A stretch of 64,000 nt of DNA from Lanius collurio (taxonomy: Eukaryota > Chordata > Aves > Passeriformes > Laniidae), in contig JACBWW010000040.1 of assembly GCA_020086605.1 (NCBI GenBank), positions 5,424,306 through 5,488,305 of the forward strand. The letters are read 5' to 3'. A program made the position numbers and the translations under genes. Below, one piece after another: positions 37,791 to 52,114 of the stretch. Every line of letters begins with the position of its first letter. Positions within the stretch are counted from its first letter, which is position 1. The notes beneath the pieces are model-generated. The model did no database searches. It saw only the letters and a list, made by a program, of their open reading frames with translations, and was not told the origin of the DNA.

Positions 37791-40700
37791 CTCTAGGCAA
37801 GGAAAGCTGAGGCACAGCAAGTGTTGTCTCTGCCAGGGGAGATTCTGGAAATTCAGTCTGGATTTCTGTGGCTGGGGAGTTTTTCCTGGGATCATGGTGC
37901 TGCCCTGAGGCTTTTCTGAAAATCTCTTATCAATAGGTTACTCCCACTGATCTTGTTTACACAAGGCTTTGTTAGGAGGGGTTTTTTTTCAATAAACAGG
38001 TTTATTTCTGAAAGGTTAAAATGCTAAAGAAACTACAATATTGGAAGCACATTATAAAAAACTAGGAAACTTTTTTTTTTCAAGGATCAAAAATCTTCTC
38101 CCAGTGCAAGGTCCACTCTAAACTGTAAAGCCTGGCTCACCAAAGCTATGTTAAAGGGGTCTGGAAAATTAAGATGAACTGATTCTGTTGAACCCTACCA
38201 AAATGGGTTTAGTTGTTTATTTGGTTTTGTTTCTTAGACAGAAATATTTGGAGGATATTAAAATAGGAAATTAACAGAATTGTAACTTCCCTTCTAGACA
38301 TTTTGGTGGAAAACCCTCAAAGGGAGAACAGTACTTCTGTGGCTGTGGACATAATTGAGTCTTCCAGTATACTGTCCTAAGGGTTATTTCTCCTGTAACA
38401 ATGTGTCCTGAAATGTATCCTGCAAGGAGGATGGAGAAAGAGTTTTAAGTGGAGAGTAGGTAATATTTTGACTTAATCAAGAGGATAATATTAAATGACT
38501 CATAAAACAGTTGGCCAGATGCAATAAACAGAGCTTGGAAACAAGGTAAAGATATTCCCTTGGTTCCCCTCCCCAGTTGTTCGAGGAATAGATTTCCAAA
38601 ACATAACAGCCTTTAGAATGTGATTGAAATAAAAAGATGGCACCTCCTGAGGGGGGTCTGCACACACAGAGATCTCAGCTCAGAGGGGCAGCAGGGGGGG
38701 AGGAGGGAGCGGGAGACAAAGCTCAACAAAGCTGGGACAGAAACTCCTCTTAAAATCAGCTTGTACTGCAAAATGTACTTGTGACTCTGGTGGTGAATAA
38801 AAGCTCGTTTTGGATTCTGGGAAAACTATTTTAGCCCCATGTGGATATTAAAGAGAAGAGCTGTGCTGGGGGGTTGGGTACTGAGGCATCCCAGCTTCAG
38901 ATCGCCTGAATTCAGGAGATTTTTTAATGAGCACTGGCTCCAGAGAGAAAAGCAGTCCAAGTGGTAATTAGGCATTGTATTTACTGAGATGACCAAAATA
39001 AGGCTGCAAAATGGTTTCAAGACTGGTAGGCTACCTTTTGGAATATTTTTTCCTAGGTGAGTGCCATGAGTTTCATTCCCTGCCTTCCTCTCTTCTTTCA
39101 GCCAAATTGGGATTTAATAGATTTCAGAAAAACTATAAATGGAGAGCTGTATGTACATGTGAAGGTTTCTCATAACTTTATTTATTATAAATACTAAGAC
39201 CACCTGCAAGACCCTGAAAGCATTTTTTTCTGCAGCTTTTTCCGAATGGTTTCTCCACTTAAAGGCTGGGAATGAAGGCAGGTCTGAAAACAACACCACA
39301 CAAACATGGATGGTGGATGTTGTATTTTTTAATTGCACATTTCTGTCTCCCTTGCAGAAGCTGAATTCAGCCCCGGTGCTCTGTCTAACCCCCAAACTCA
39401 CCAAATTCCTGCAAGGAGGAGAATCAACTGCCTGTTAAGTGGGGAGTTGCTCCAGGAATCCAACAAAATGCTGATCCCCTTTTTTAATTTACTAATTGAA
39501 CCCTTGGAAGCATTTCTTCAGCACACAGCTTTTTGTAGTTCTGATAATTACTGAATAGAGATAATCCAGCCTTTCCTGCTATTCCATGGTATACTGGGAA
39601 TATACACATTGAATCATCTGGTGCCCCAAATTTGGCTCAGATGCCAGGATGAGTTAGTGCATAGTTAAATATCTGGCAGATTAATAAAAAGCATTCCCAT
39701 CCTCTTTGCATGTGCAAGATACTTGCAGTGAAAATGTATGTGAGGAAAATTAAGTATTGGAAAAATAAAGCCATCTGGTGTGAGAACAGCAGAGCTTGTT
39801 GAAAAATGGTGTCTGCTCTGAAATGGGCACAAAACAAACAAACAAAGCCCCTCCCTGTGATTCTAATTTCTTCCAGTTGCCTTAGTTCAATAAACATATT
39901 CCATTCTTTTCCTCTCCTCACTGAAATGCAGTTTCCAAGCTTGAGAAGGAGCTGCTTTGAAATGAGTAATTGAACCATTCAGTTTTCATTCCTTAGGACA
40001 GAAACAGGAATTTATTTTTTTTTTCCTAAACAAAACACTTGAGTGTAAGGTTTGACTCCTGCAGGAGTTCATCCAAAAAATGCAGAAATCTGGGGAAAGT
40101 TTATATTTAAAGACAGGGGCATTTTTCAGTGAAAAATATTAAGTTTGAAAACATTAGATCTGAAAGTTTCAGTCAGAAATTGTGAACAGGGTCCAAAGGC
40201 AGCTTGAGTCAACACATTACTGAAGAAAAGCCATAAATGGCATAACCTAATCCTGAAGGAAAATTGAAATGACAGCCCTATGGCACGAAACAAAGGGAGT
40301 TACAATTATAAAATCAGGCTGTCAATATTTTGCTCCTACACCAATGCAAGGTTACTGAAGAAGATTTCAGCTGTCTCCAGTTTTACACTGCCTTGGGGAC
40401 AGTAACGAGCGTGTGGCAGATCAGAATCCCTGCATGGACAGAAATGGGAGCAGGAAGGGCCTCATTTCTCTCTGCCCACCACACTTCAGCAACACTTTGA
40501 AGAGGTTTCCATCATTGCTGACCTTAACACAATTCCTTTATAAAAGGAGAAAACTCAGTATCCTCTTACTATTTAGCTCAGGTCCTAATTTCATGTGTTC
40601 AGTGTTGACTTACAAAGTTATTGGATTAAAGAGCACAAAATTTCTTAAGTCAAACAAAAACTTTATATCCTTTCCAGCTACCATAATTTTCTGTGTACTC

Positions 40701-41105
40701 CAAATAGTCTTGATGAATTAATGGCACCTCTGGGGGAAGGAAGAGCAGAGATCCTACAAAATCTGCCCAGTTTTAGAAATAACTGTAGCTCAAATTCATC
40801 ACTTGGAGTGTAGCATATTTTTTTAGAAATACACGTTGATAATATAATCAAATATTCATCCTCCTCTAAAAAGCCATTATTGCAGATCCATTCTCACAGT
40901 GTTCTTCAGTGCCACATTTTCTGAAGGTGCATCCTGAGAGACTTTCAGGTTTTATATGTGATGTAAGATTTGGGTTTTTTTCTTTTCCTGAAGGATCTTC
41001 CTTGACTGTTTCACCAAATTGAATTTCCACTGTGTTAGAAGAGGAATGGTTTCACATCTTGCATTACCTGTGTTGCTAAAAGCTGGGTCCTGTGTTCTCT
41101 TCCAG
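37791..41105. other. Non-coding sequence
   Basis: No gene recognised. A strong acceptor-like tract near 39357 (TCTGTCTCCCTTGCAG) has no good donor within the next 200 bases. 38640-38820 contains a G-rich stretch followed by AATAAAAGCTCG, which recalls an LTR R region, but no termini or duplications were found. Confidence 0.4.
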
Positions 41106-41274
41106 CCTCCCAAACCTCCACATCCAAACTGGAGGGATCCTGGCAAAGTGGTTCCTGCAGGTGCTCCGGGGGGTGGCAGAGCCAGGGCTGTGCCTGGACA
41201 GCAGCAGCTTCACCCACATGTACAGACATTCCCAGTGCCAGTTTGCACCAGCCCCTGGGCTCCCAGCTGGACAG
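41106..41274 (+). other. Candidate exon (169 bp)
   Basis: G+C-rich block between a pyrimidine-rich acceptor (TGTGTTCTCTTCCAG) and a donor of good consensus (GGACAG/GTGAGA), in an A+T-rich neighbourhood. Two frames are open through the block. If spliced after the 24627-24810 candidate, the ATG near the end of that exon would continue in frame here for 57 codons (including the split one). No protein family is recognised. A long non-coding RNA exon is the more cautious reading. Confidence 0.33.
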
Positions 41275-44200
41275 GTGAGAACGGCAGCTTTTTTAATTTC
41301 AATTTTTTAATAACTTAAAAATGCTAATTAAGAGACTCATTAAAGCTGAGATCATCCTTACCTCTCTTCATGAAAGCAATTAACCAGTTTAGAGAGTGGC
41401 ACACCCCTAAATGCTCTCCCAAATTGTAGAGATTAGGGACCATCACTCTGGATTAGGCATTGGATTACAAAGTGGAGAAAAAGACACTTGGCTGTTAGGG
41501 TTATGTCAGGCAAAGGAAATGATGCTGTTTGATTGATGCACCCAATTAAAACTGTCTGAAAGAGCTCAAATTCAATCACAGGCACAGGAATGTGCTCACA
41601 ATTGCTCTGAAGAGCAATAACCATTCATACAAATTATTTAGGAGAAAATTTGTAGAAGAAAATGTGCTGGAGAGAACCTAAACTGTTCACGGTCAGTTCT
41701 GGAGTAGAAACTGCTGAAAGTCATTAAATTATTCACTAACCATCATTTGTTCACCTCAGTGTATCACAAAAGCCATTGATTAGGTAGTTTATAGGAATTG
41801 GATGTATTTACAGAAATGTATTTATCTTCCCTCTTGTTACTTTGGAGCATGTTGGGGTTTTCTTAAAAAAAATGCAGAGGGATTAAGTTGTGCATTATTT
41901 ATGACAAATGCTCTGTACTCAGATCCTGAGCTAATGGGGATGGCACCATGAGAAATTTCTGACTATTCAGTACTGCATTTTACTTTTCAAAATGAACAGC
42001 CTTGGCCTAAAAATATATTGGAGATAATGAGAGAAAAGCCAAGCAAAAATCACAGTCATAATACATATGAAAGAGTAAAAGCTTTCTGATGGATATTTAT
42101 CAAAATCTTTGTTGTTTGAAAAGCAGGACTTTTTTTCTTTCTTTTTTCTCTCTTTACTTCAGCACAGCAGAACTTTCCCCAGGTGGGATTCAACAGCTTT
42201 TTACCTTATAGCAGCACAAATTCTTGACTTTGAGACTGGGCAGTGTCAGGTGTAATTTGTTATAAATCCTTGGAAGTGCCTGACACCTACAGAGAAATCC
42301 ACTTGGTCATTAATGAATTAATCTCTATAGCAGGGGATCTGAAGATTTTCACTGTTCCCTGACAAAATGCCTCAGCTTGAACTGTAGCAGTGAATTCCAA
42401 GTGTGTGGGAGGAGGTTTCCTCCCAAAGCCACAGAATGTAAATCTGTATTTCCAAATGTGCCGAGGTGCAGGGTTCCTGCAGCACCGAGATCAGGGAGGG
42501 ACAGGAGTGTGGTGAGACCTCTCCTCCGACTGGTGCGGGATGGCCTCCACTGGAAGTGGACAGGAAAGTAGGACGAGGAGTGCTTATCCTCTAATTACTC
42601 TCATCTGGCATATGTTTTTAATTTCTTGGAAGGAACAGGAGAGTTTAAGCCTAGAGAGGATTACTGGGGTAGTTTTCTGTTACTTGTGCCTTGTAAATGT
42701 ATGCTTAATGTTTTAAGTGCCTTACCCCGTTCCAAATCTCCCAAACTTTGGCATGCTGTTCCTTCTGGGTTTGGCCCCTGTGCCAAATCAAAGGTAGTGA
42801 AATCTCTTTGGAGTGAGGATGAAAACCCAGAGTGTGGGTGCAGATCTGTAGCAGTCTCTGACTGTGATACTAAAAATCCTCCAGTGGAGGATTGTGCTGC
42901 GGCTCTCCGAGCAGGAGGTGTGGATGGAGGTGCCAGACTGTTCCCAGGAATCCATCACTGCCTGCTCAGCACACGGGTATTGTTACACAAGAATATGCAA
43001 AATAATTGGGGCTGATGTCAGTGTCACTTCTGGGAGTTTCTGTGCCGGCAGCCACAAATCCTGGATGCTGAATGCTAACATATGCCAATATGGAAAAGGC
43101 CTGTTGCTATCAGTGTAAATCGTTTTACAGCTTTTGTTTCCTGCAGGCTGACAGGATCCACTGTGGCAGCACCAGCAGAGTGTTGGGCACTGCTCAGTGA
43201 GGGGCTGGAGAAAGTTGATGACTAAAAATAAGGAAACCATCTCCCTTTTTAGGGCTCTTGTCCCTTTTCCAGTTACTTTGGAAAGGCTCTTACATTGCAA
43301 TGCTAAACCCTTTTTCACCAGTGGCCTGAAAGCAACAGATGTTTGAGTGTTGCAGATTATTTAGACAATTTCTTCCTGGTTCATAACTGCTGAACACCAG
43401 CACAAGGGAAATGCAGAGTTGTGCTAACCGAGGCTTAGGGTTGAGATTCAGTGTCCACAACTGGAGTTGGAGGAATTAAGCAGGAGTGATTTTTAATGAG
43501 GAATTGCAATTGGTTCCTTGCTCCCTGGCAATCTGAAAAAGACACAAAATCAATCAAAACTCAGTGTAAATTATTCATCTGACTTTACTGAGTTTAGCAC
43601 AAACAACCCAACGTGGCGGCAATAAAAGGCCCTTTGCTCTGAGGGGCAGCAGAGCCCTGAACCCAAAGCACAGCTGAGTTAAAAAGCTCCAGTGTGGGTC
43701 TCAGGTCCCCTCCCATTCCAGCCAAACAGACACTTGTAACTTCCCAGACTCTGCAGGGAATACAGCGGGGTGTTTAAATGCAGGGAAAAAGTGCAGGAAC
43801 CATCAGCATTTCCCACCCAGTCTTAAAAAAGGTACCAAGTAGGATTAGGAGAATAATGAATCTCTCAGATGAACAAACGTTCAAATCCTGGAGCACTGTG
43901 CTGGTGAGACAGAGGTTTAATGAACTCTTTAGAGGTGGCGTAAATTGGCACCTCTTCAATGGAGCCCACAAAAAACCCCAGCCCTGGCTTTATATAAATA
44001 TACGGTAATGATCTCCCTCTCTTCTCTTGGGAAGCTTTTATCCTCAAAAGCCACGTTCCATGTGAATTATCTTCATCATTTTTTCCCCATTTTAAGCTAC
44101 AGGCTCTGGCCTCTCTATTTAACTGTAGCGTTTTCTATCAGAAAATCAGGCAGTGCTTTCTAAGGGCAGCTCATGCATTGAATTCAGCTGTCACAGCTAC

Positions 44201-47200
44201 TTGTGCTGCCTTGGGTAATTGGCTCCTCACAAATCTTTATCTAAAATATAAAGGCAAATAACTATTAAAAACCTTAACCTAAACTGAAGCAGTAAATTAG
44301 CCCACAAATTTCTTTTACTGCTGCGTTTTGGTTGGATTTACTCAGCCCATAAATCAGAGCAGAGCAGGAGGTTTGCAGGATGATGGTCACAGGGGGCTGA
44401 GCCTGGAGCCATAAATGTTAAAGCTGAGGAGGCTGAACCAGGAGTGATATGAGCTCTCCTCCACACAGGGTTTGCAGGTTCTGCTGCTTCCTCAGGATCA
44501 CAGGACTCTGTCTCATGTTTTAAGCACTTGTAAAATTGTTTCAGGGATAATTTTTTAACTGTAGGATGGGAGGAGGTTGGGGGGGGGGCAGCTTTCTCCA
44601 GTGAGCAGTGTTTGGAGCCACCACTCAGACCACAGGATGGCAGGATTTGGCTTCCTCTTTAGCCCATTTGGTTTGAACTCATGTGCCCAGAAAAGTTCTG
44701 GGAAGCAGGGATGGGAAAGAGCAGGAAGAGCAAATGAAATGATGGCTGAAAGAATTGTGGGGGAGTTTCAGGCAGGGCAAGGCAGAAAGCCTTGCTGGAC
44801 TGAGCCTCCTGTCTCCTAAAGAACATTTCCAGGAATTGTCCAACCCCCAGACTGTTAAGCATTGGGAAAGTAAAGATTTGGGCTGTAACTTTGGTGAGGT
44901 CACTTGATGGTTCCAACTCCGAAACTGCTGTTTGATTTCTCCTCTCAGTGCAGGGGGTCCTTGCCCCTTGAATCTGACTGAACTCTCTGTCTGACAAACC
45001 AAGTGGTAAGAGGGGACTGTCTTGTAAAGGTCACTTGAGCTCCTGGGTGTTCTTTCAACCTGCAAGGCTGAGGAAATCCATAAAATAAATATTTGCTTCT
45101 GGTCCTTAGTGCCGCTGGCTAAAAGCGCTGGTGGGTTTGTGGAGCTGCACAAGGAGTGTCACAGGCTATGGAATTTATTCACCTCAGGGCCAGTTCTCAA
45201 GCCTACAGCAGTCCTGTAGGCATGTGGCATGGCTTTGGCTGAATAAAATGTGCTGAATTCCTCATGTGAGTTCTGGAGAAATGTACAATCCAACACCACC
45301 AGGATTTAGGCACCCAGCTGTGAGGGACTGAAGAAATGGATGTCCCGAAACATTCTGTGGGGCAGAGGCAGGCTGGGCCTTGTCCTGCTCCACACCCCAT
45401 CCCCAGAGCCTGTATCCCAGCCTGGCAGTGTCCACCACTCCCTGGCACAACTGAGGCAATGTCCACCCCTGCCCCTGGAGCCTCAGTCCCGCTCCTGAGG
45501 AGCAAAATGCCAGGGAGTCCCACATGGAGGAAGGGGCTGGGAAGACCAAGGGGTACTTTGGGCACCTGTGTTGGCCCTGTCACCTCTTGCAATTCCTATC
45601 AGCTGGGCACTGCTGGAACCCAGGGGTTGGTAGCTATTTGTGTGATTTTCTGTATTTTTCTGTCTTTCTCTCCTTCTTCTAATTCCTTCTTTTTGGAATT
45701 TTTGCGTAACTTTAAATGGGATTAGTCTGCTAAGTTATTGCTTTGGGAAGTGTTTTATGTTGATTGAATGTTACACTAAACCTTTTGCCACAGTTCTCTG
45801 GTTTTCTGAAGTTGCCAGTAAAGCCTTCTGATCTCTTGAGAATCTTATTATTATTTACCCCGTGTGTTGAACTCAGTACAAGAAGAACTTTTTTCTAAGT
45901 CCTTTTAAAAGCCTCATCAGGTGAGTCTTTTGGGGCCTTACACCAGCTGAGTGATTTGAGAGTTGTTGCAGGTAGGAGGAAGTCCTTGTTGGAATATTCC
46001 TGTGGTTTTCAAATACGGTACTGGATCTATGTTTTCTGTTCTGGAGGTAGGTCAAGGAGTTTGCTTTCTGGCATTTTCCACTCTCCATCTCTGTTACATC
46101 TTTGCAGTCAAATTCTTCTTTGAAGTACATGTCAGTTAAAAATTCAGGGCTTTTGTTCTTATACTACACCAGCACTTGGAGAGCAGTGTTGGGTGTTAAG
46201 ACTTGAATTTGTATTTCAATAATGGTGCCTGAAGATCAACTTCGGAAAACTCATGTTCCTCTGGACCTGGAGTGCCTTGTTCTTTACAGCTGCTGTTCTG
46301 TAAAATGCTGGGGTTTTGGTGATGTCTAATAGCAGATTCCTATACAAATTCACCTAATTTAGCCAACAAACATTTTGTAATACCCACAGAGAAGGTGAAA
46401 TAACTGGATTTTCCCTTTCTATCCTGGGGTTGGATTTTTGCCTCCCAGTATTCCAAATATATTTTCCTCAAAGGGAGATGCTAGAGTTCAGTGAAATTAT
46501 GACACCACCTCTCTAAACCTCCTTGATACCAGTCTGTGGTGGGTTTGGTTGCTAGCTTGGAATGGTCTCCATGGTTCCCAGTGTTGGCCCCAGTCTCTGA
46601 ATTCCTCTGTGGTGTCAGTGTTTGTCCATGTCTCTCCCATGCCATGTAAATTCTGTGTAATGCACAGCATTAGGCTGGGCTGGGGTATGAATTATGTGAG
46701 CTAAAGCATGAGAAGGAGCAGCCACTATCTAACTTCCTCACGTTCCTCTGTCCTAAAGCAGCAAACCTTTTATACACAAACCTTTCTCTGGATGTCAAGT
46801 ACTTCTGGCTGAGATTCTGCATTTTCCCTTTTGTTTGGATTCTGAATCCCTACACACCAGCCCTGGTCAGCCTGACCTCCTAATTCTGCCACCTGCACTC
46901 CACAGTACACAGATTGTTCAAATTCTTGAGCAGAAATTCTTTTCTATAAATCTGATGCCCATCAACACCTGAAATGTGTTGCTCTTCTTTATGAGTTGTA
47001 AATACTTTTAAAAGGCATTTTGCCATTTGTGTTCCCTGGGTACTTGTTCCAGTGCAGATTTGCTGTTTGTGTTCTTCTCCCAGTCACTTCTTTTGCTCCT
47101 GCAGCTCAAATAGCAGCAGAGCATCGGGTGCTGCAGTCTCAGTCTCCAGCCATGGTTCAAATTCCTCTACAAACCTGGCCAAATACTGGATTTTCCAGTG

Positions 47201-47464
47201 TTCCATTTGTAAGCTGTGAAACGGTACCTGACTCTTCTCTCGTGGTGCTTTTTACCTTTTCAAAGCAGTGTATGTAACCTTGGCTAAATTATAAGCTAAA
47301 GCTTATTAAAAACACTAATCATGGTCTGAAATTGCTTGTGACCTTCAGATCCAGTGGCGTGGGACAGGGTGAAGCTGCTCATTGCTTTGGTACAATTTCC
47401 TGTCAATTTAAACCATGCAATCATTTCTTCGGGCTAACTGGCTTTTCTTTTCTTTGTTTTTCAG
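41275..47464. other. Non-coding sequence with a small G+C-rich island
   Basis: Mostly A+T-rich unique DNA. 45330-45600 is G+C-rich with overlapping open frames on both strands, without splice or protein signals I trust. 43147-43196 has acceptor (TTTGTTTCCTGCAG) and donor (GTGAGG) contexts but is short. 41690-41800 has the look of conserved non-coding DNA, unproven. Confidence 0.4.
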
Positions 47465-47632
47465 GAATGACAGAACTCAGGCAGGTCATGTTGGGGTGTT
47501 TGGACCAGCATTGCTGCCTCTGCCCTCACACTGCAGCTGCCATGGGGCTGCCCCTCACTGTCCCTCACTGTTCCTGCTCCATCCAGAGCATTCCCAGCTG
47601 TGCTGAGCAGGATGTGGTGCTCTCAGGGAGAG
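47465..47632 (+). other. Candidate exon (168 bp)
   Basis: The acceptor is very strong: a long T/C tract ending TTTGTTTTTCAG at 47464. The donor is AGAG/GTGAGT at 47633. The block is G+C-rich compared with its flanks. One frame is open throughout, beginning with ATG at 47467 and rich in cysteine, but I recognise no domain; the other two frames contain stops. Together with 24627-24810 and 41106-41274 it could be part of one + strand transcript, probably non-coding. Confidence 0.38.
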
Positions 47633-49837
47633 GTGAGTCAGGACCAGCTCCCTGTGCCATGGTTCCCACCTGAAAAGTGAGTAGAAAGTTATTCCTTCCC
47701 TCTATTCTTTGTCAGCAGTAAAAATGTTTGAGGTTGGTTGGGGTTTTCCAGGTTTGATTGTGGGGTTTTTTTGCTTGTGGGAGTTTCCCAAGGAGGCTCA
47801 TGCCCACACAGGGCTGTAGGAGCAGGAATCCTCCCTCTGGCTTTGTGCAGCCCTTGCACAATGGGGTGCTGAAAATCCCCCAGTGCTTTATAGACTAACT
47901 AAACCTAATTTTATTTAGCTTTTAATTGAGCCCCTTTGAGGCAGCAGCTGGTGTGTTTGTGGATATTCATTACTTTTTTAGCTCCCTCTCTCCTGGGTTT
48001 AGCTGACTCCTTTTTTTGGCACTTGCACGCAGTTCAGCAAACCCCTGTCACTGCAGAGCACGTTCTGCAGTGGGCCACTTCCAGCTGCCTGGGTAGGGGA
48101 GCAGCCTTTGGATGGGCATGGCATGTGGCACATGGGCTTGAGAGCTCTTGAGGGGAGGCTTCAGTGTTTGCACCAATGACAGTCTGTGTAACCTCAGCTC
48201 CCTCAAAAGAATTTATTTAATATGTACTCTGTAAAAGGAGATTTTGAGCAACTTGGAAAGGCTGGTGAGGATGGGGAGATACAGTTATTTTGTTTCTATA
48301 GAGTATCAGGAATGTTCTCACATCCTTTTCCACATTCTGAGTAGTGGATGCTGATTTGGTCCCACAGCTCCTGGGGGACCTGTTTTTTCTGGGAATGTCC
48401 ATGTGGACACATCCAGTGTGGAGGAGAAAACAGTCTGGCTCCTCAGGTTGAGGGAGAGGCTGGTTCACAAGTAACTATGGCAACCAGGCTGTACTGGGAG
48501 CATCAAGGTATTTACATACCAAAACTAAAAAACCCCAAAGCACAACAGACATTAACGCTCCAGCCCATTTGGAGATCTTACCCTCAGTTTTGTTCCTCAG
48601 GGATGCTGGCAGCAGTGGCAGGTAAGGATATTTTTCCCTCCATTGTCTCCTGCATCAGCAGCAAACCATGTTTCTGGTGATAAATATAGTAATGGCTTCC
48701 AATTAAAAGGGGATATTAGAGTTTCAAGTTGGAGATACACTGAAGATGATTTTATGTTCACCTTAAAAAGTTTCCATCTGTCACACACTTCCCAACCCAG
48801 TGTGCTCCCATCAATATTTATAATACCCAGCCCAGTGTTTTCACAGAAGGGCCATTAATACAACATATCAGCGCTGGTGACAAGTTACATTTTATTGCTG
48901 TCAACAAACAAAGATGTTCTTTGTCTGCAAACTCCCTTTATTTCCCTTTTTTTAATCAACTGTTAGGTTTGAGTTTTAAAGGAAATGTGTAGATGTGCTT
49001 TCCAATGCTTTCTGGAGGGCTACGGGAGACATGACAGATGGAGCTTGTAGGAGCTGATGGAAGACACTGATTAATTTTCCTGTGAGATGAAATAACAGTT
49101 TCGGTGTAGGTTCTTTGGTATAATGAAATTCACTGAATTCCTAAGGAGAACCAGGGAGCTTCAGACAGGGAGTCTCCAAAATAAAGATTTAATTTTGAAA
49201 AGACCTCAGAGTATTGATCACGGTGCCAGTCTGATTTAATTCCATTTGTGCTTTCTACCAGTGTAAAGGGGACGGGGCCAGATCAAAGCCATAATACTTG
49301 GGAGTCTCGTGTGACTGCATCATGGAGGTGCTTCACACTTCCAGGTGTCCCTGTCCTACTCAGAGGGGCGTCCCTGGGGGCTCTGCCACAGCTCCTCACA
49401 CCTCTCTCCCCCTCTCACCTCTGCAAGTTGACACGAGATCTTACAGGAGTCCTCTGAAAAACCAGCTTTTGGATCCATTCTGTGAACCATGTCACTGCTT
49501 ATTTTTCTTCCCATGCCAATGAGTCTCTTCAGAGGGTAATCAGTGTGTAAGGAGTTTAATGTAAGTAGCTGCCTTTTTTTTTTTTAACATAATTCTGTTA
49601 AAAAAAGCTACTCGTGTCAGTTGGAACTAGTTGGCTCCAGTGGTCTTAGTTGGATTTAAGCAGCAGTAAGTGAAAAATGGAGTATCTGTACTAACCCTGT
49701 CAGCTCTGCAGCTGGTTAATGGAACTGATAACTGTGTAACAATCCCCTGCTAATACCTGGTTTTTAAATCACAATCTGATAAAATAGCTCCATACCACAA
49801 AACTGTCTGTTGAGTCAACTGTGCTCTATTGTTCCAG

Positions 49838-50177
49838 GATTCCCTTTTCCCGTCCTTGTGGAGCTGTCCAGCTGCCAGATCTGTTACAGCAGCCAAATGA
49901 CCTGCACACACCTGCTGCTGTTCCTTAACACTGGCTCTGAGGGAAAGGTGGGACCACCTGGGAATAGTCCTGAGCCTCCACTGAATTTTGGAGCTGATTA
50001 CAGAGACTCCCATTGCTCTGAAGGAGTGTGTCATCCTTGGTGTTCTGCCAGGTTCTGTTTAATTGTTCTCTATTAAGAGCAGCCCCAGGCACAAGGTAAT
50101 CCATACAGAGGCCACGATCCCTCCTGACCGAGCTGCATCCCATGGCTTGGGAGGAAGCTGCTGCAAGGCTCAGTCAG
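49838..50177 (+). other. Weak candidate exon (340 bp)
   Basis: Acceptor CTCTATTGTTCCAG at 49837 and donor GTCAG/GTAAGA at 50178. An internal donor-like AAAG/GTGGGA at 49948 would give a shorter 110-bp version. No protein resemblance. Confidence 0.2.
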
Positions 50178-52080
50178 GTAAGATTCTCACAGCTGCAGTT
50201 AAACCAAATGCAAGGTGGTCTCCTCAGGAGAATTAAGGAGCTCATGTTTTAGCTTTCTATTCATGCATTTTCTCTCTCATTCTGCCCTGTGGTGCATCTC
50301 TCATATCATTTGGAAAAGCAAGGGAGAAATGGAAACACACCCAGAGATCAACAACACTGTTCTTTCTGACAGTGCCAGTGATGGGAAAATGATCACCCTC
50401 AACTGTGCTCAGTCATTTGGCTCTCATTTGAAGGTCATGGCTTTGAGTATCTCTTCAAACAATGCACAGAGCAATGACCAAAGTAAGGGAAAAATTCAAG
50501 ACTAGGATCACAATATGGAACTCTTAAAAATACCCTCAAAACCCTAGGAGTCCACAGCTGTCCCTATACAAACTGTGGCTGTAATTTGTGTAGCCTGAAG
50601 ATCTGTCTGGTCCCTGAGCTGTTGTTCCAGCTCATGCAGACTGGAGCCTCTCTGTGGTTCCTCCAGCTCCAGCTGACTTTAACTGGGGAGCTGAAGACCT
50701 CTTGAAATGCACTGGGGATCCCAGCTTTACTGAGGTCAGTATTAACTCCCACTGCATTTGAAGGCATTGGGATTGTGTGGCCAGTGCCTGGTATGGTGAC
50801 ACACAGAAATCAAAAAAACAACACAGAGAAATCAATTTTTTTTTCCTGTCTACTTTCAGCTTTACAGCACCTGGTCAGTCGGGGAATGTTGTATTTGTGC
50901 TCTTCAGCTGGATGTGTTCCATTGGGTATTTTGGTTATCAGTGTGGAAAAAACAGCAGTTTGAAGTAATCTACTGACAAAATAATTTTGAGGGGATTTTT
51001 AATGTCTTGCTTTAAGAAGGAGAGTGGCTCAAGCTTGGCTTCAGGTAGCAAATCCAATTTCCCATCCTGAATGGGAATGCCAATGTGGTGATTAGACCAT
51101 GAAGGACAATACTAATTTTAAGGTATATGTGGGTGGGGAAAAAAAAGGAGATTGAAATAATCAACATGTGAAATTGTAAGTGAATTCAGTTTCCTTGGCA
51201 ACTTCTACTGTGCAGTCTGAGTATCCCTGAGAATTTCACTTGGAAGCAAGTGGGCAACAGGTACTTACTGGAGATGGGAATGCTTTTGAGGGAGAGCAGT
51301 GGGAAACTCTGGTTCAAACCTGTTTTATGTGTGGGTTTTTTCTTCCCATTGAACGCTGTGTCATTGTTTTCACTTCCCATTGAACTGTGGGTGGCTCTTG
51401 TCCCTGGCAGAGGTGGAAATTGCACCAGGAAGAGCAGTGGATACATTTGTTGAAGTCTCTCTTTTTTTCATTGGGAAATTAATGGTCATTAAATTATGTT
51501 ACTTAAATAGTTGCTGGAGAAGAGACTTTGGTTAAAGACAGACCAAAACCAGTTGAAAAAGCAGTAGAACACCAAAGCAGGATTTGCTTTGGTGTTTCAG
51601 ATACAGCAATCCCTAGGAACCAGGCTCTGGGCTGATGTCTTCATCAGTCCCTCTCCTTCCAAGCATTAAATCACCACAACTGAAGCATTAAAGAGCTCAC
51701 AAGGCTTTAAAAAAAGGGAGGGTGTTGGGGTGTTTAGTTTTTTCCATCTATCATTTCAATCTTTGCATGATATCTAAAAAGATTTTAATAAAAATGGAAT
51801 TGCTCTGCAATCCCCTTGGTGGGCCTTTCAGGGAGAAAGTGAAATTGCAAGACCCTAAAAATCCTAAGGAATGACAGTGAAGTTGGGTTACAGACTTAAT
51901 TGGAAAACCATCTACTGAAAAAAAAAAAACCCTCAAACATAGCTAAACAATATTGTAGGTCAAAGGGAGTTCCTGAGGAGAGAGGTAATGGAATCAGAAA
52001 AGGAACAAGGGATGTTTAACACAAAAGAGGAAAAATGGAACAGGTTTGCTTTATAGATCTTCATAACAATACAAATTTTT

Positions 52081-52114
52081 TATATATATTTATATGTGTG
52101 TATATGTATATGTA
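52081..52114 (+). repeat. TA/TATG simple repeat
   Basis: Alternating TATATATATT, TATATGTGTG and TATATGTATATG units, about 34 bases, purine-pyrimidine alternating throughout. Confidence 0.8.

Noticed and set aside
38640..38830. G-rich stretch with AATAAAAGCTCG resembling an LTR R region
   Set aside because: No TG...CA termini or flank duplication could be found.
39357..39545. Strong acceptor-like tract suggesting an exon
   Set aside because: No donor of reasonable quality follows.
47150..47170. GGTTCAAATTCC resembling a tRNA B box
   Set aside because: No A box or cloverleaf pairing around it.
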